Of a stretch of 64,000 nt of DNA, positions 1 through 9,659 are shown one piece after another. The notes under the pieces are model-generated. The model saw nothing but the letters and a program-made list of their open reading frames with translations, was not told where the DNA came from and searched no databases. Origin of the DNA: Paraburkholderia atlantica (GTDB taxonomy: Bacteria > Pseudomonadota > Gammaproteobacteria > Burkholderiales > Burkholderiaceae); NCBI RefSeq assembly GCF_009362785.1, contig NZ_WHNQ01000031.1, forward strand, positions 1 through 64,000, written 5' to 3'. Numbering within the stretch: the stretch's first letter is position 1; the number at the start of each line of letters is the position of its first letter. The position numbers were made by a program, and so were the translations under genes.

Positions 1-2
1 TT

Positions 3-3000
3 CTATGGGACGACGGCGAGCGCGTTTTCTCGCGAGAACAGTTCCCGGTGGTGGCCGGCCAGAAAGTGCTGCTGGCGCGGCTTGCCGCTGAACAGCCGAT
101 GCCCGCCAGTCTCGATCGTCTTGCCCACGAGTTCGCGCTGAAGGACGAGCTTGACGGTGCCTGGGCCGTGCGCCCGCTGAGACTGGTGCGCGAAGGCAGC
201 CAGACCGTGCTGGCACTCGAGGACCCTGGCGGCGAGCCGCTGGCGAGGCTGCTCGGCGCACCAATGGAGATCGGTTATTTCCTGGAACTCGCGATTGGCA
301 TTGCCGCCGCGCTCGGCAAGCTTCATCAGCGCGGCCTGGTCCATAAGGATCTGAAGCCCGCGCATATCCTCGTGCATTGCGCCGATGGACAGGCGCGGCT
401 CACCGGCTTCGGCCTGGCCTCACGTCTGCCGCGCGAGCGGCAGGCGCCCGAACCTCCCGAAACCATCGCCGGAACGCTCGCCTATATGGCCCCCGAGCAG
501 ACCGGCCGGATGAATCGCTCGATCGATTCGCGCAGCGATCTGTATGCGCTCGGCGTCACGTTCTACCAGATGCTCACGGGTGTGCTGCCGTTTAGCGCTA
601 CCGACGCCATGGAATGGGTGCACTGCCATATCGCCAGAACACCGTTGCCACCCAGCGCGCGGGTGGAAGCTGTCCCTGCGGTGATCTCCCGTATCGTGAT
701 GAAGCTGCTCGCCAAGACAGCCGAGGAGCGTTACCAGACTGCCGCCGGTGTCGAGCATGATCTGCGGCGTTGCCTCGCGGACTGGCAGCGTCAGCACCGC
801 ATCGACGACTTCCCGCTGGACGAGCACGGCACCCCCGACCGGCTGATGATCCCCGAGAAGCTTTACGGACGTGAGCGCGAAGTCGAGACCCTGGTCAGCA
901 CCTTCACCCGTATTGTCGAGACGGGCGTGCCCGAGCTCGTGCTGGTGTCCGGTTATTCGGGCATCGGCAAGTCATCGGTGGTCAATGAACTGCACAAGAT
1001 CCTCGTGCCGCCACGTGGACTGTTTGCATCCGGCAAGTTCGACCAGTACAAGCGCGACATCCCCTATGCCACGCTGATCCAGGCATTTCAAAGCCTGGTG
1101 CGCATGCTGCTGGGCAAATCCGACACGGAACTGGCAGGCTGGCGCACAAGACTGGTCGAGGCGCTCTCGCCCAATGCGGCGCTCATCAGCGACCTGATCC
1201 CTGAACTGAAGCTGATCATCGGCGAGCCGCCCCCGGTCCCGGAACTCGAACCACAACAGGCGAAACAGCGCTTCCTGCAGGTGTTCCGGCGCTTCATCGG
1301 CGTCTTCGCGCAGGCCGAGCATCCGCTGGCACTGTTTCTCGACGACCTGCAGTGGCTTGATGCCGCGACGCTGGACCTGCTCGCGGATCTGCTGATCCAG
1401 CCGGACCTGCGCTACCTGATGGTCATCGGCGCCTATCGCGACAACGAGGTGGATGCCGCCCATCCGCTGACCGCCAGGCTCCAGGCTATCCGCGGCGCGG
1501 GCGCGACGGTCGGGGAAATCCGGCTCGCGCCGCTCACCCATGCGCACGTCGGGAGTCTGCTTGCGGACGCACTGCACTGCGCGCCCGAATCGATCGGACC
1601 ACTGGTGCGCCTCGTGACCGACAGGACGGGTGGCAATCCCTTCTTCGTGATCCAGTTCCTGCATGCGCTGGCCGAAGGCGATCTGCTGGCGTTCGATCAC
1701 GATGCACGGCAGTGGCGCTGGGATACCGACCGTATCCATGCCAGCGGTTACACCGACAACGTCGTGGACCTGATGGCCGGCAAGCTGACCCGCCTGCCGC
1801 CCGCGACACAGCACGCGCTGCAGCAGCTTGCCTGTCTCGGGAATGTCGCGGACATCGCGACGTTGTCCGCCGTGCTCGGCACACCCGAAGCCCAGGTTCA
1901 CGCCGTGCTGTGGGAGGCGGTTCGCCAGGAACTCGTCGTGCGGCTCGAAGGCGCCTACGCGTTCGTTCACGACCGGGTTCATCGGGCCGCCTATTCCCTG
2001 ATTCCTGAATCTTCGCGCGCCGACGCGCATCTGCGCATCGGCCGGCTGCTCATCGCGCAGACGCCGGCGGAAAAGCGCGAGGAAGCGATCTTCGAAATCG
2101 TCGGGCAACTCAATCGCGGCGCCGTGCTGATCACCGAACGGGATGAACGCGAGCAACTGGCCGAACTCAATCTGCACGCTGGCCAGCGCGCCAGGGCGTC
2201 GACGGCCTACACCTCGGCGCTCGCCTATTTCACCTCCGGCGCAGGGCTATTCAGCGACGATTGCTGGCAGCGTCGGCATGATCTGCTCTTCGCGCTGGAG
2301 CTGAACCGGGCCGAATGCGAATTCCTGACGGGACAACTGCTCGCCGCCGAGACGCGACTTGCGGCGCTATCGAGGCGTGCCACGACCACGCTCGAACGCG
2401 CTCAGGTCACGTGCTGGCAGATGGATGCCTACCTGATTCTCGACCAGAGTGAAAACGCGATCGCCGTTGGCCTCGCCTTCCTTCGGCATGTGGGCATCGA
2501 CTGGTCACCCCACCCGGATGACGCGACGGTGCGCCGCGAATACGAGCGCATCTGGTCACTGCTTGGCGACCGGAGCATCGACGAACTCATCGATTTGCCG
2601 CCGATGGGGAATCCCATCGCGCTGGCAACCGTCGAGGTTCTGACCAAGCTTTTCGGGCCGGCCTTGTTTACCGATGGGAACCTCAATTGCCTGACGATCT
2701 GCAAGGCAATCAGTCTCAGTCTCGAGCAAGGCAATGCCGATGCATCGTGCGTGGCCTATGCCCAATTCCCCTGGTTCGCCGGACGACTTTTCGGCGACTA
2801 CCAGCCCGGATTCGAATTCGGCCGGCTCGGCTGCAAGCTCGTCGAACGACGCGGCCTCGTACGCTTTAAAGCCCGCACGCATCTCGCGTTCTTTGTTTAT
2901 GTCGCCCGCTGGGTGCAACCTGCGCGGCAAAGTTGCGGTGACCACTTTCGCCGGATTTTCGACGCTTTGGACCGCACCGGCGATCTTCCATTCGGCGCGT

Positions 3001-5483
3001 TCGCGTCCAGCCACTTGGTCTCCAACCTGCTTTTCATCGGCGAGCCACTGGTTGAGGTGCAACGAGAGGGTGAAACCGGCCTGGCGTATGCCACAAAATT
3101 GCAATTCGCGCTGGCCATTCACTTTATCGAAGACCAGCTTGCGGTCATCCGGACGCTGCGCGGCTTGACGCCGGTATTCGGCTGCCTCGACGACGCGCAG
3201 TTCAACGAAGCTCGCACCGAACAGCAATATCGGGCAAAGCCGTCCCTGTCGGCCGCTGCATGCTGGTACTGGATACGGAAACTCCAGGTGCGCTATCTCG
3301 CCGGCGACCACGAGGCGGCCATGACTGCTGCCTCGGAGGCGCAACGGCTGCTCTGGACCTCGCACTCGTTTCTCGACGAGGCCGAATATCACTTCTATGC
3401 GGCGCTGGCGCGGGCTGCGCTGTGCGACTCCGTTGCCGCCGGCGACCTCCAGCAGCACCTCGAAGCGCTGATTGCCCGCCACAACCAGCTGCGCATCTGG
3501 ACGGATCTCTGCGCAGAGAACTTCGCAAGTCATACCGCACTGGTCGGTGCCGAGATCGCGCGCATCGAAGGACGAGTGGTCGAGGCCGAGATGCTCTACG
3601 AGCAGACCATCGATTCGGCGCAGGATAGCGGATTCGTCCACGTCGAGGCGCTGGCCAGCGAACTCGCGTCCCGCTTCTATGCGGCTCGCGGTCTTCGAAG
3701 AATTGCGCGTACCTATATGCAGGACGCCCGCTATGGCTATCTGCGTTGGGGCGCCATCGGCAAGGTGCGTCAACTCGAGGAACAGTACCCGTATCTGAGG
3801 ACCGAAGAGACGGTGCCCGGACCAACCAATACGATGGCAGCGCCCATCGAGCACCTCGAACTGGCGACCGTGATCAAGGTGTCGCAGGCGGCGTCAGGCG
3901 AAATCCACCGGGAAAAGCTGATCGGGATGATCATGCGCACGGCCATCGAACAGGCAGGCGCCGAACGGGGTCTGCTGATCCTCTCAGACGGGAGCGAGCA
4001 CCGGATTGCAGCGGAAGCCACCACCGCCGGCGACGCGGTCCACGTGCTGCTATCCGACGCGCCGCTCGACGGGGCGATGTTGCCGGAGTCGATCCTCAAC
4101 CAGGTCTTGCGTACGCGCGAGAACATTTTCCTCGACGATGCCGCATCGGACCCGATGGCCGACTCGGACCCCTACGTCCGTCAGCATCGTGCTCGTTCCG
4201 TTCTGTGCCTGCCGCTGATGAATGGCGCCAAACTGATGGGCGTGCTCTACCTCGAAAATAATCTCGCCGCCCGCGTGTTCAGCCCCGCGCGGATCGCCGT
4301 GCTAAAGCTGGTGGCTTCGCAGGCTGCCATTTCGCTAGAAAATGCACGTTTGTATCGCGACGTCGCGCAACGCGAAGCAAGAATCCGACGCCTCGTCGAC
4401 GCCAATCTCATTGGGATCGTCATCTGGGGCCTGGACGGACGACTCATCGACGCCAACGATTCATTCCTTCACATGCTCCAGTACGAGCGTGAGGATTTGA
4501 AGGCCGGGCTTCGATGGTATGACATGACGCCTCCCGAATGGCAAGAACGCGTCCCGCGCGAGTTGGAAGAGCTCGAGTCGACCGGCGCCATGCAAGCCTG
4601 CGAAAAGGAGTTCTTCAGGAAAGACGGCAGCCGGATACCTGTCCTGATCGGCGGCGCGGCATTCGAGGATGAGCCGAACCAAGGGGTGGCTTACATTCTC
4701 GATCTGAGCGCGCAGAAGCAGGCGGAAAAGAAAATCCGTGAGAGCGAAGAGCGCTATCGCGACGTGCAGGCCGAACTGGCGCACGCGAACCGCGTCGCGA
4801 CGATGGGGCAGCTCGCCGCCTCGATCGCTCATGAACTCAGTCAGCCCATCGCTTCGACGGTGATCGACGCTCGGGCCGCGTTGCGGTGGCTCGACCGCCA
4901 GCCCGCCAATGTCGACGAGGCCAGCCGTGCGCTCGGCAGTATCGTCAGCGGCGCGAATCGCGCCGCTGAGGTGCTCGACCGAATCCGGCAACTGGTCAGG
5001 AAGGCGCCACGGAGAAGGGAACGGGTGGACCTCAACGAGGCTATCCGCGAGATTGCCGAACTGGTCCAGGGCGAAGCAAAAAAGAGCGGCGCCCGGCTGA
5101 AGATGCAACTCGCGGAAGCTTTGCCGCTTATTGAAGGCGATCGGGTGGAAATGCAGCAGGTACTGCTCAATCTGATCGTCAATGCGCTGGAGGCACTGAG
5201 CGGCGTCGATGGGGTACGACAGGTGTGTCTCAGCACAGCGGAAGACGAAGGAGGCTGCGTGCTCGTGACCGTGCGCGACTCGGGGCCGGGCTTCGGCCCG
5301 AACGGTACCGAACCGGCATTCACCGCGTTCTACACCACGAAGGCGACCGGCCTGGGGATGGGTCTTTCGATCTGCCGTTCGATCATCGACGCCCATGGCG
5401 GACAGTTGTGGGCAACTGACTCGCCGCCGCGCGGCGCGGTCGTTCAGTTTACGGTGCCTAAGCATGCTGCTGTTTCTTCTTGA
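3..5483 (+). CDS. hybrid Ser/Thr kinase-like / AAA ATPase / GAF-PAS / sensor histidine kinase (5' partial)
   Basis: The frame is open to the left edge and encodes LWDDGERVFSRE before the first internal GTG at 48, so the true start lies outside the window. Counting from that GTG, a protein-kinase fold covers about 1-260 (HKDLKPAHIL at 99-108, MAPEQ at 147-151). An AAA/STAND-like ATPase follows, with Walker A GYSGIGKSS near 302 and Walker B ALFLDDLQWLD near 428. Then come a long helical-repeat middle, a GAF domain (about 1280-1430), PAS (about 1445-1555), a HisKA H-box with His1595 (IAHELSQP) and a HATPase (NLIVNALEAL, then GLGMGLSICRS). The architecture matches trifunctional kinase/ATPase/sensor histidine kinases. 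The usual kinase Asn is His106 and DFG reads GFG, so the first domain may not phosphorylate. No receiver domain or partner regulator is visible; the signal sensed is unknown. Confidence 0.93.
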   Translation, partial: LWDDGERVFSREQFPVVAGQKVLLARLAAEQPMPASLDRLAHEFALKDELDGAWAVRPLRLVREGSQTVLALEDPGGEPLARLLGAPMEIGYFLELAIGIAAALGKLHQRGLVHKDLKPAHILVHCADGQARLTGFGLASRLPRERQAPEPPETIAGTLAYMAPEQTGRMNRSIDSRSDLYALGVTFYQMLTGVLPFSATDAMEWVHCHIARTPLPPSARVEAVPAVISRIVMKLLAKTAEERYQTAAGVEHDLRRCLADWQRQHRIDDFPLDEHGTPDRLMIPEKLYGREREVETLVSTFTRIVETGVPELVLVSGYSGIGKSSVVNELHKILVPPRGLFASGKFDQYKRDIPYATLIQAFQSLVRMLLGKSDTELAGWRTRLVEALSPNAALISDLIPELKLIIGEPPPVPELEPQQAKQRFLQVFRRFIGVFAQAEHPLALFLDDLQWLDAATLDLLADLLIQPDLRYLMVIGAYRDNEVDAAHPLTARLQAIRGAGATVGEIRLAPLTHAHVGSLLADALHCAPESIGPLVRLVTDRTGGNPFFVIQFLHALAEGDLLAFDHDARQWRWDTDRIHASGYTDNVVDLMAGKLTRLPPATQHALQQLACLGNVADIATLSAVLGTPEAQVHAVLWEAVRQELVVRLEGAYAFVHDRVHRAAYSLIPESSRADAHLRIGRLLIAQTPAEKREEAIFEIVGQLNRGAVLITERDEREQLAELNLHAGQRARASTAYTSALAYFTSGAGLFSDDCWQRRHDLLFALELNRAECEFLTGQLLAAETRLAALSRRATTTLERAQVTCWQMDAYLILDQSENAIAVGLAFLRHVGIDWSPHPDDATVRREYERIWSLLGDRSIDELIDLPPMGNPIALATVEVLTKLFGPALFTDGNLNCLTICKAISLSLEQGNADASCVAYAQFPWFAGRLFGDYQPGFEFGRLGCKLVERRGLVRFKARTHLAFFVYVARWVQPARQSCGDHFRRIFDALDRTGDLPFGAFASSHLVSNLLFIGEPLVEVQREGETGLAYATKLQFALAIHFIEDQLAVIRTLRGLTPVFGCLDDAQFNEARTEQQYRAKPSLSAAACWYWIRKLQVRYLAGDHEAAMTAASEAQRLLWTSHSFLDEAEYHFYAALARAALCDSVAAGDLQQHLEALIARHNQLRIWTDLCAENFASHTALVGAEIARIEGRVVEAEMLYEQTIDSAQDSGFVHVEALASELASRFYAARGLRRIARTYMQDARYGYLRWGAIGKVRQLEEQYPYLRTEETVPGPTNTMAAPIEHLELATVIKVSQAASGEIHREKLIGMIMRTAIEQAGAERGLLILSDGSEHRIAAEATTAGDAVHVLLSDAPLDGAMLPESILNQVLRTRENIFLDDAASDPMADSDPYVRQHRARSVLCLPLMNGAKLMGVLYLENNLAARVFSPARIAVLKLVASQAAISLENARLYRDVAQREARIRRLVDANLIGIVIWGLDGRLIDANDSFLHMLQYEREDLKAGLRWYDMTPPEWQERVPRELEELESTGAMQACEKEFFRKDGSRIPVLIGGAAFEDEPNQGVAYILDLSAQKQAEKKIRESEERYRDVQAELAHANRVATMGQLAASIAHELSQPIASTVIDARAALRWLDRQPANVDEASRALGSIVSGANRAAEVLDRIRQLVRKAPRRRERVDLNEAIREIAELVQGEAKKSGARLKMQLAEALPLIEGDRVEMQQVLLNLIVNALEALSGVDGVRQVCLSTAEDEGGCVLVTVRDSGPGFGPNGTEPAFTAFYTTKATGLGMGLSICRSIIDAHGGQLWATDSPPRGAVVQFTVPKHAAVSS

Positions 5484-5555
5484 TGGTCGCGATTGCGCGA
5501 CGGACGCTCGCGCTGTGCTCAATCAACTGATGCGGTAGACGCAGATTAATTTTAT

Positions 5556-5828
5556 TTGATAACGCTCCGGTTGCCGACAGGGTGCTCTCGCGCAAACATA
5601 TTCACCGCGCAACCAAAGGAAGAATTGAAAAAAACGATCGCGCGGGTGCGCCGCCAAGGTTGGGCGATCGTCGACCAGAAGCTCGAAGGCGGCTTGTTTC
5701 CGCTGTCCACGCAGATTCACGATCGTCATGGCCGGGTGATCGCTGCGATGAACATCAGCGGCAACGCACAGCTTTACTCGGCTGAGCATCGGCCGAAGAA
5801 GGAGCGTTCATCTTCGACAATCGGATGA
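5556..5828 (+). pseudogene. IclR-family regulator remnant (effector-domain fragment)
   Basis: The 90-residue frame contains a stretch around IARVRRQGWAIVDQKLEGG followed by DRHGRVIAAMNISGNAQ. This is the typical end of the IclR ligand-binding domain (RVRRQGWA.VDQELE.GL, then GRVVAALNVSG). Established IclR regulators are about 250-270 residues with an N-terminal helix-turn-helix. Here the DNA-binding part and most of the effector domain are absent, and the usual C-terminal helix is replaced by unrelated residues. It lies 72 bases after the hybrid kinase on the same strand, with no convincing ribosome site. I read it as decayed debris. Confidence 0.7.
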
Positions 5829-6561
5829 CCGGTCACCGGGGCGGAGCCGACGCCTGAAGGTCTGACCGACGCCCCATGTGAACGGTGGTTTTTGGCCGAC
5901 TGTCGCCCGATGCGGTTGGCTGTGGTCGACCCAACAGAGCCGTTGGGGGCTGCGGCGTTGCAACGGCCGCTATCACGGCAGGAACAGCCGCAGATCACTA
6001 CTGCGGCGCCAGCTGTCCCGACCGGTAAAGAAACGAGCCACTGGCCCGCCCACCGTTGCGTTATTAATGCAGTTCTGCTGTTGGCTCGCCATTTGCGACG
6101 ATCAAAGACAGCACCCAAACGTTTGACGATACCTGGAGCCGAGTGCAATCGACCGATTTAGGAAGGGTTTTGCCACTATCGGCAATATCCGTGCCGGCAC
6201 GTGCACCGCTAGCCCGACGATGCAAACGCCTCACAGTCCGTTTCGGTGAATGACACGTTCTTTTGAGATCGTGACATCACTGTTCATAGTAGAAGAATAA
6301 ACGGTGATTAAGCCAACTATTCGCGTGGGATAGGCTCGTCCCATCAGAAATCTTTACTACAATAGTCGAATCACGTTGGCATAGGTCGTTGGCCGCGCTA
6401 ATCGGCGGAATCCAGTATCTGTATTGCTCGCCGTCGGTGGACTGAAAGGGCTATTCTGGGTCCAGATAATCGTTATGGCGATCCTGAGGTGTATGAACGG
6501 CGATAAGGTGCATCATGGCCAGTTTCGGCGGGCGTCTCAACTCCATTTTTAGGACCGAATT
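5829..6561. other. intergenic, no gene seen
   Basis: About 730 bases without a convincing coding frame. The stretch around 5885-5975 is GC-rich and resembles degraded coding or dispersed intergenic repeat sequence. From about 6240 onward it becomes more AT-rich and probably holds the promoter of the downstream hydrolase gene. I could not place -35/-10 boxes with confidence. Confidence 0.5.
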
Positions 6562-7215
6562 ATGAACTACGATCCAGCCGATACTGCCGTAGTATTCACT
6601 GATCCCCAGAACGACGTACTCAGCCCGAACGGGAAGAACTGGGGCGTTCTTGGCGCAAGCGTGACTGAAAACAAGACCGTCGAAAATATGCTGTCAATCT
6701 TCAGGGCAGCGAAAGCCGGGAAGTTCAGTGTTTTCATCTCCCCGCACTATTTTTACCCAACCGACACTCGGTGGCAATTCAATGGGCCGCTTGAGACGGG
6801 TGAGTTTCAAACGGGAACGTTCGCGCGGACGGGCGCGCTGAACCTGAGCGGGTTCCAGAAGTCGGGGGCCGACTGGCTGGAGGAATTCAAGCCATTCATT
6901 GACGATGGCGAAACTATCGTTGTGAGCCCACATAAGGTTTTCGGTCCACAGACCAACGATCTAACGCTGCAGCTTCGCAAGCGCAATGTGCAGAAAGTCG
7001 TGCTTGGCGGCATGCTAGCTAATATGTGTGTCGAAGCTCATCTACGCGATCTGATTGAGCAAGGTTTCGAAGTGGCCGTCGTCGCCGACGCCACGGCGGG
7101 GCCGCGCCATCCGACGTGGGGCGACGGCTATAAGGCCGCGCTTGTCAACTACGCGTTTCTCGCACACGCTGTGGTCACGACTCAGGACGTCGTGAAAGCC
7201 ATGACGCAAGGGTAG
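6562..7215 (+). CDS. isochorismatase-like cysteine hydrolase
   Basis: A 217-residue protein of the isochorismatase/nicotinamidase-like hydrolase superfamily. The expected Asp-Lys-Cys triad can be placed: Asp14 in VVFTDPQND, Lys125 in SPHKVFG and Cys156 in LANMCVEAHLRD. Length and motif spacing fit the family (about 180-220 residues), and there is no signal peptide, so it should be cytoplasmic. The family hydrolyses C-N or vinyl-ether bonds in small molecules; the substrate cannot be told here. It stands alone, with about 180 bases to the next gene, so there is no pathway context. The ATG at 6562 is the natural start, giving the family's usual short N-terminus before the first strand. Confidence 0.9.
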   Translation: MNYDPADTAVVFTDPQNDVLSPNGKNWGVLGASVTENKTVENMLSIFRAAKAGKFSVFISPHYFYPTDTRWQFNGPLETGEFQTGTFARTGALNLSGFQKSGADWLEEFKPFIDDGETIVVSPHKVFGPQTNDLTLQLRKRNVQKVVLGGMLANMCVEAHLRDLIEQGFEVAVVADATAGPRHPTWGDGYKAALVNYAFLAHAVVTTQDVVKAMTQG

Positions 7216-7395
7216 CTACTACGGCGCAGATTTGGGCGTCCGCTACACGATGTGGATGACATAAGCCCACAAGTCCGGTTTTTGGCGCGCATCTCGGCCT
7301 GATGGCAAGTTCCTGCGCACAGTATCGACATCGTAAAAGAAAGTTTCCATACGTTGATCAGTTCTGCCAGAGTCGCTCACTGGCATGGAGCTCGG

Positions 7396-8409
7396 ATGAG
7401 TACCAACGACGAGGAAATGCAGATGCTCGCAAGTCGTCCGCCCCAGACTGGACAGGCGTTCGACTACCTGCCGATCGGACTATTTGGATCGGTCATGGGG
7501 CTGGTTGGACTCGCTGTTGCCTGGCGCGCTGCTTCGCAGATGTATGGCGTGCCGGGTTCGATCGCTGATGGCATCGGAGCTGTCGCCGTAGCGGTCTTCG
7601 TCTCGCTGGTTCTTGGATATGGTTGGAAATGCCTGACTGCCTGGCACGCGGTGAAGACGGAGTTTGGGCATCCGATTGCCGGCTCTCTGTTCGGAACGGT
7701 AGCAATCAGTCTTCTGCTGCTGCCAATCGTTCTGGTACGTGTAAGCCATGAACTTGCGTTCGGCATGTGGGTATTGGGTGCCGTCGGCATGGTGTTTTTA
7801 GCGTGGCTCATCGTCAGCCGATGGATAAGTCGCCGCCAGCAGTTGCCCCACGCTACTCCTGCGTGGATTATTCCGGTTGTTGGCATGCTCGACCTGCCAT
7901 TGGCGATGCCCGCGCTCGGTCTACCAGCCACTTCGGAACTCGGCGTATTCGCACTCGCGGTTGGGCTATTCTTCGCGGTGCCAATCTTTGCGCTGATCTT
8001 TGCGCGATTGTTGTTCGAGGACCCAATGCCGAACGGCTTGCGACCGACATTGATGATTCTCGTTGCGCCCTTTGCCGTCGGCTACTCGGCCTACATCACG
8101 GTGACCGGTAGTCATGACCTGTTCGCGGAAGCACTCTACATGCTGACTTTGTTTTTCCTCGCGGTCCTCTTCGGACAAATGCGCTATCTTGCAGCCTGCT
8201 GTCCCTTTCGTCTTGCATGGTGGGCTGTCAGCTTCCCTCTCTCAGCGTCGGCGATCTGCTCTCTCAGAGTTGCAAGCGAGAGCCCCGGTCGTATCACCAG
8301 TAGCATCGCCTTGCTTCTACTTTGTATCGCCAGCCTTGCAATTCTTGGTATCTTCCTAAGGACTTTGAAGGGGTTACTCTCTGGCGAATTGCGCACCTTG
8401 AGTACCTAG
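7396..8409 (+). CDS. TehA/SLAC1-type (TDT family) transporter
   Basis: A very hydrophobic protein with about ten predicted membrane segments. It opens with YLPIGLFGSVMGLVGLAVAWR, the hallmark first helix of tellurite-resistance/dicarboxylate transporters and SLAC1 anion channels. The frame is open from 7354, but ATG 7396 is preceded by GGAGCTCGG and gives the normal short cytoplasmic N-terminus (MSTNDEEMQML). The resulting length of 337 residues suits the family. TDT members move C4-dicarboxylates, sulfite, anions or tellurite. Nothing nearby indicates which, so tellurite resistance should not be assumed. Located in the inner membrane. Confidence 0.9.
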   Translation: MSTNDEEMQMLASRPPQTGQAFDYLPIGLFGSVMGLVGLAVAWRAASQMYGVPGSIADGIGAVAVAVFVSLVLGYGWKCLTAWHAVKTEFGHPIAGSLFGTVAISLLLLPIVLVRVSHELAFGMWVLGAVGMVFLAWLIVSRWISRRQQLPHATPAWIIPVVGMLDLPLAMPALGLPATSELGVFALAVGLFFAVPIFALIFARLLFEDPMPNGLRPTLMILVAPFAVGYSAYITVTGSHDLFAEALYMLTLFFLAVLFGQMRYLAACCPFRLAWWAVSFPLSASAICSLRVASESPGRITSSIALLLLCIASLAILGIFLRTLKGLLSGELRTLST

Positions 8410-9266
8410 ACATGCATATGCAGGGAATATGCAGCTCTGTGAGCGCCGCGGATAAGCAGAGTGCATTTTTGTCGGGACGGGAAAACCGATAGGCTTTGAT
8501 ATCGGTAAATGGGTTTGCCGGCCATGATGTGCGGGACAGGCCCGCGTGCATCGTGGCAAGAGCGATGCGACTCCGAACTCAGAACGTGGCGGCAACCATG
8601 CATTTAATAGGTTCATCGAGGATTACCGGAGACCATGTGGCCAGCGACGGATAGACGGGCGGGTATCTATTTGGAGGAAGGCCGACTGGAGAAAGCTGCG
8701 GTGGAAGATTCCGAAAGCCGCTTATTCATCTGCATTGGAATGCCGGACCGATTCGAATGGCCGTTGTGAGGAACGTCACCGACGTCCGAACGTCGTCAGG
8801 CGCGCGCAGGCGAATGACGCTTGATGGCCGAACCCGGAAGTTCACAGCCGGCCGATGCTTGGATCGGCCCACTTGGTCGGTGAACGTCAATATCCGACCC
8901 GAGGCGGTCCGCGAAGTCCGCTCTGCATCAATGGCAGGTTTCGAGGGGCGGACATTCGTCGGACGATGTCCTTATACGAGCAATCAGCCTTAAACCTGCG
9001 AATCTGGATGCAGAGAGCAGTCGGGAGAGATTTTTTGTTCAAGGTTTGCGCAAGATGCCGGTCGATACTTCGTTGGATGGCGCTCGCGGGAAACATGCAT
9101 TTCTCCAGCAATGAGCAAGTGATTTGGCCACCTGGACAAAGCGACAACTTCGCCTCGGGCGTGGCGCCCGCCACCAATGCACTCTGCGCACGTGGATCGG
9201 GCTGGTCCAACCTGTCTCGCCATCACATTGAAATCAACCTTAGCAACCTACCAGTGCCTCGACGCT
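8410..9266. other. non-coding or degraded stretch
   Basis: About 860 bases with only shadow frames. It contains one copy of a 21-base motif (8811-8831) that recurs with one mismatch at 46135-46155. Its right border is the IS110 relic. No promoter or RNA gene was recognised. Confidence 0.5.
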
Positions 9267-9510
9267 TCAGAGACAAAACTTCCAAATGGGTCTATTGCTT
9301 ACTTGATGCACTTCGTACGACGTCCCGTGAGCGAGGATCGCCCAGGCAGTTCGTGCCATTTTGTTTGCCAAGGCTACCGCCACGACATTTGCTGGGCGTC
9401 TCATCTGCATCGCCTTTCCAAGCGGTTGGTACCTTGGTGTGACACAGCACAGACCGCGGCCCATGTATCAACAACGTACGCAGGTACGGGTCGCCACGCC
9501 TCGATTCACC
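9267..9510 (-). pseudogene. IS110-family transposase, 3' remnant
   Basis: On the minus strand, the frame through about 9507-9440 reads SRRGDPYLRTLLIHGPRSVL. A second frame (9464-9267) reads RRPANVVAVALANKMARTAW, then AILAHGTSYEV. Together these are the conserved C-terminal end of IS110-type transposases (the TNP_IS1111A/IS110_IS116 region). They sit in different frames, so at least one frameshift separates them, and everything upstream (the catalytic DEDD part) is missing. The 5' side is fused to a quinone oxidoreductase fragment. The piece is inert. Confidence 0.8.
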
Positions 9511-9514
9511 GCAT

Positions 9515-9655
9515 GGAGCAACCGGGATCGGCTTCTGCGCCGGCCCCGACGATCGTGCCGGAAAGCTCCAGGCCGAGAATGCGCGGCGCGCCAGCGGCGC
9601 GGTGGATATTGGCCGAGGCGCTGAATCACGTCCGGACGATTGATGCCGGCCGCAG
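9515..9655 (-). pseudogene. quinone oxidoreductase (zinc-type ADH family) fragment
   Basis: Immediately after the permease stop, the minus strand reads AAAGINRPDVIQRLGQYPP. After a one-base frameshift it continues GAPRILGLELSGTIVGAG. This is the N-terminal GroES-like part of quinone oxidoreductases (AAGVNRPDVLQRxGxYPPPPGAPxILGLEVAGxV). Only about 45 codons remain. The extra base lies in the PPPP codons near 9605. Both ends are cut: the ABC permease on one side, the IS110 relic on the other. This points to past deletion or insertion at this spot. Confidence 0.75.
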
Positions 9656-9659
9656 CGAA

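Noticed and set aside
972..2177. 401-residue open frame on the minus strand inside the hybrid kinase gene
   Set aside because: It is antisense to conserved ATPase domain motifs and has Arg/Gln-rich, shadow-like composition with no family signature.
2556..3854. 432-residue minus-strand frame
   Set aside because: Mirror of the helical middle of the kinase gene; codon bias explains its length.
7396..8409. Naming the transporter tehA with a tellurite-resistance role
   Set aside because: The family covers anions, sulfite and dicarboxylates, and no tehB or tellurite context is present.
8855..9442. 195-residue plus-strand frame
   Set aside because: Overlaps the antisense of the IS110 relic and lacks any domain.
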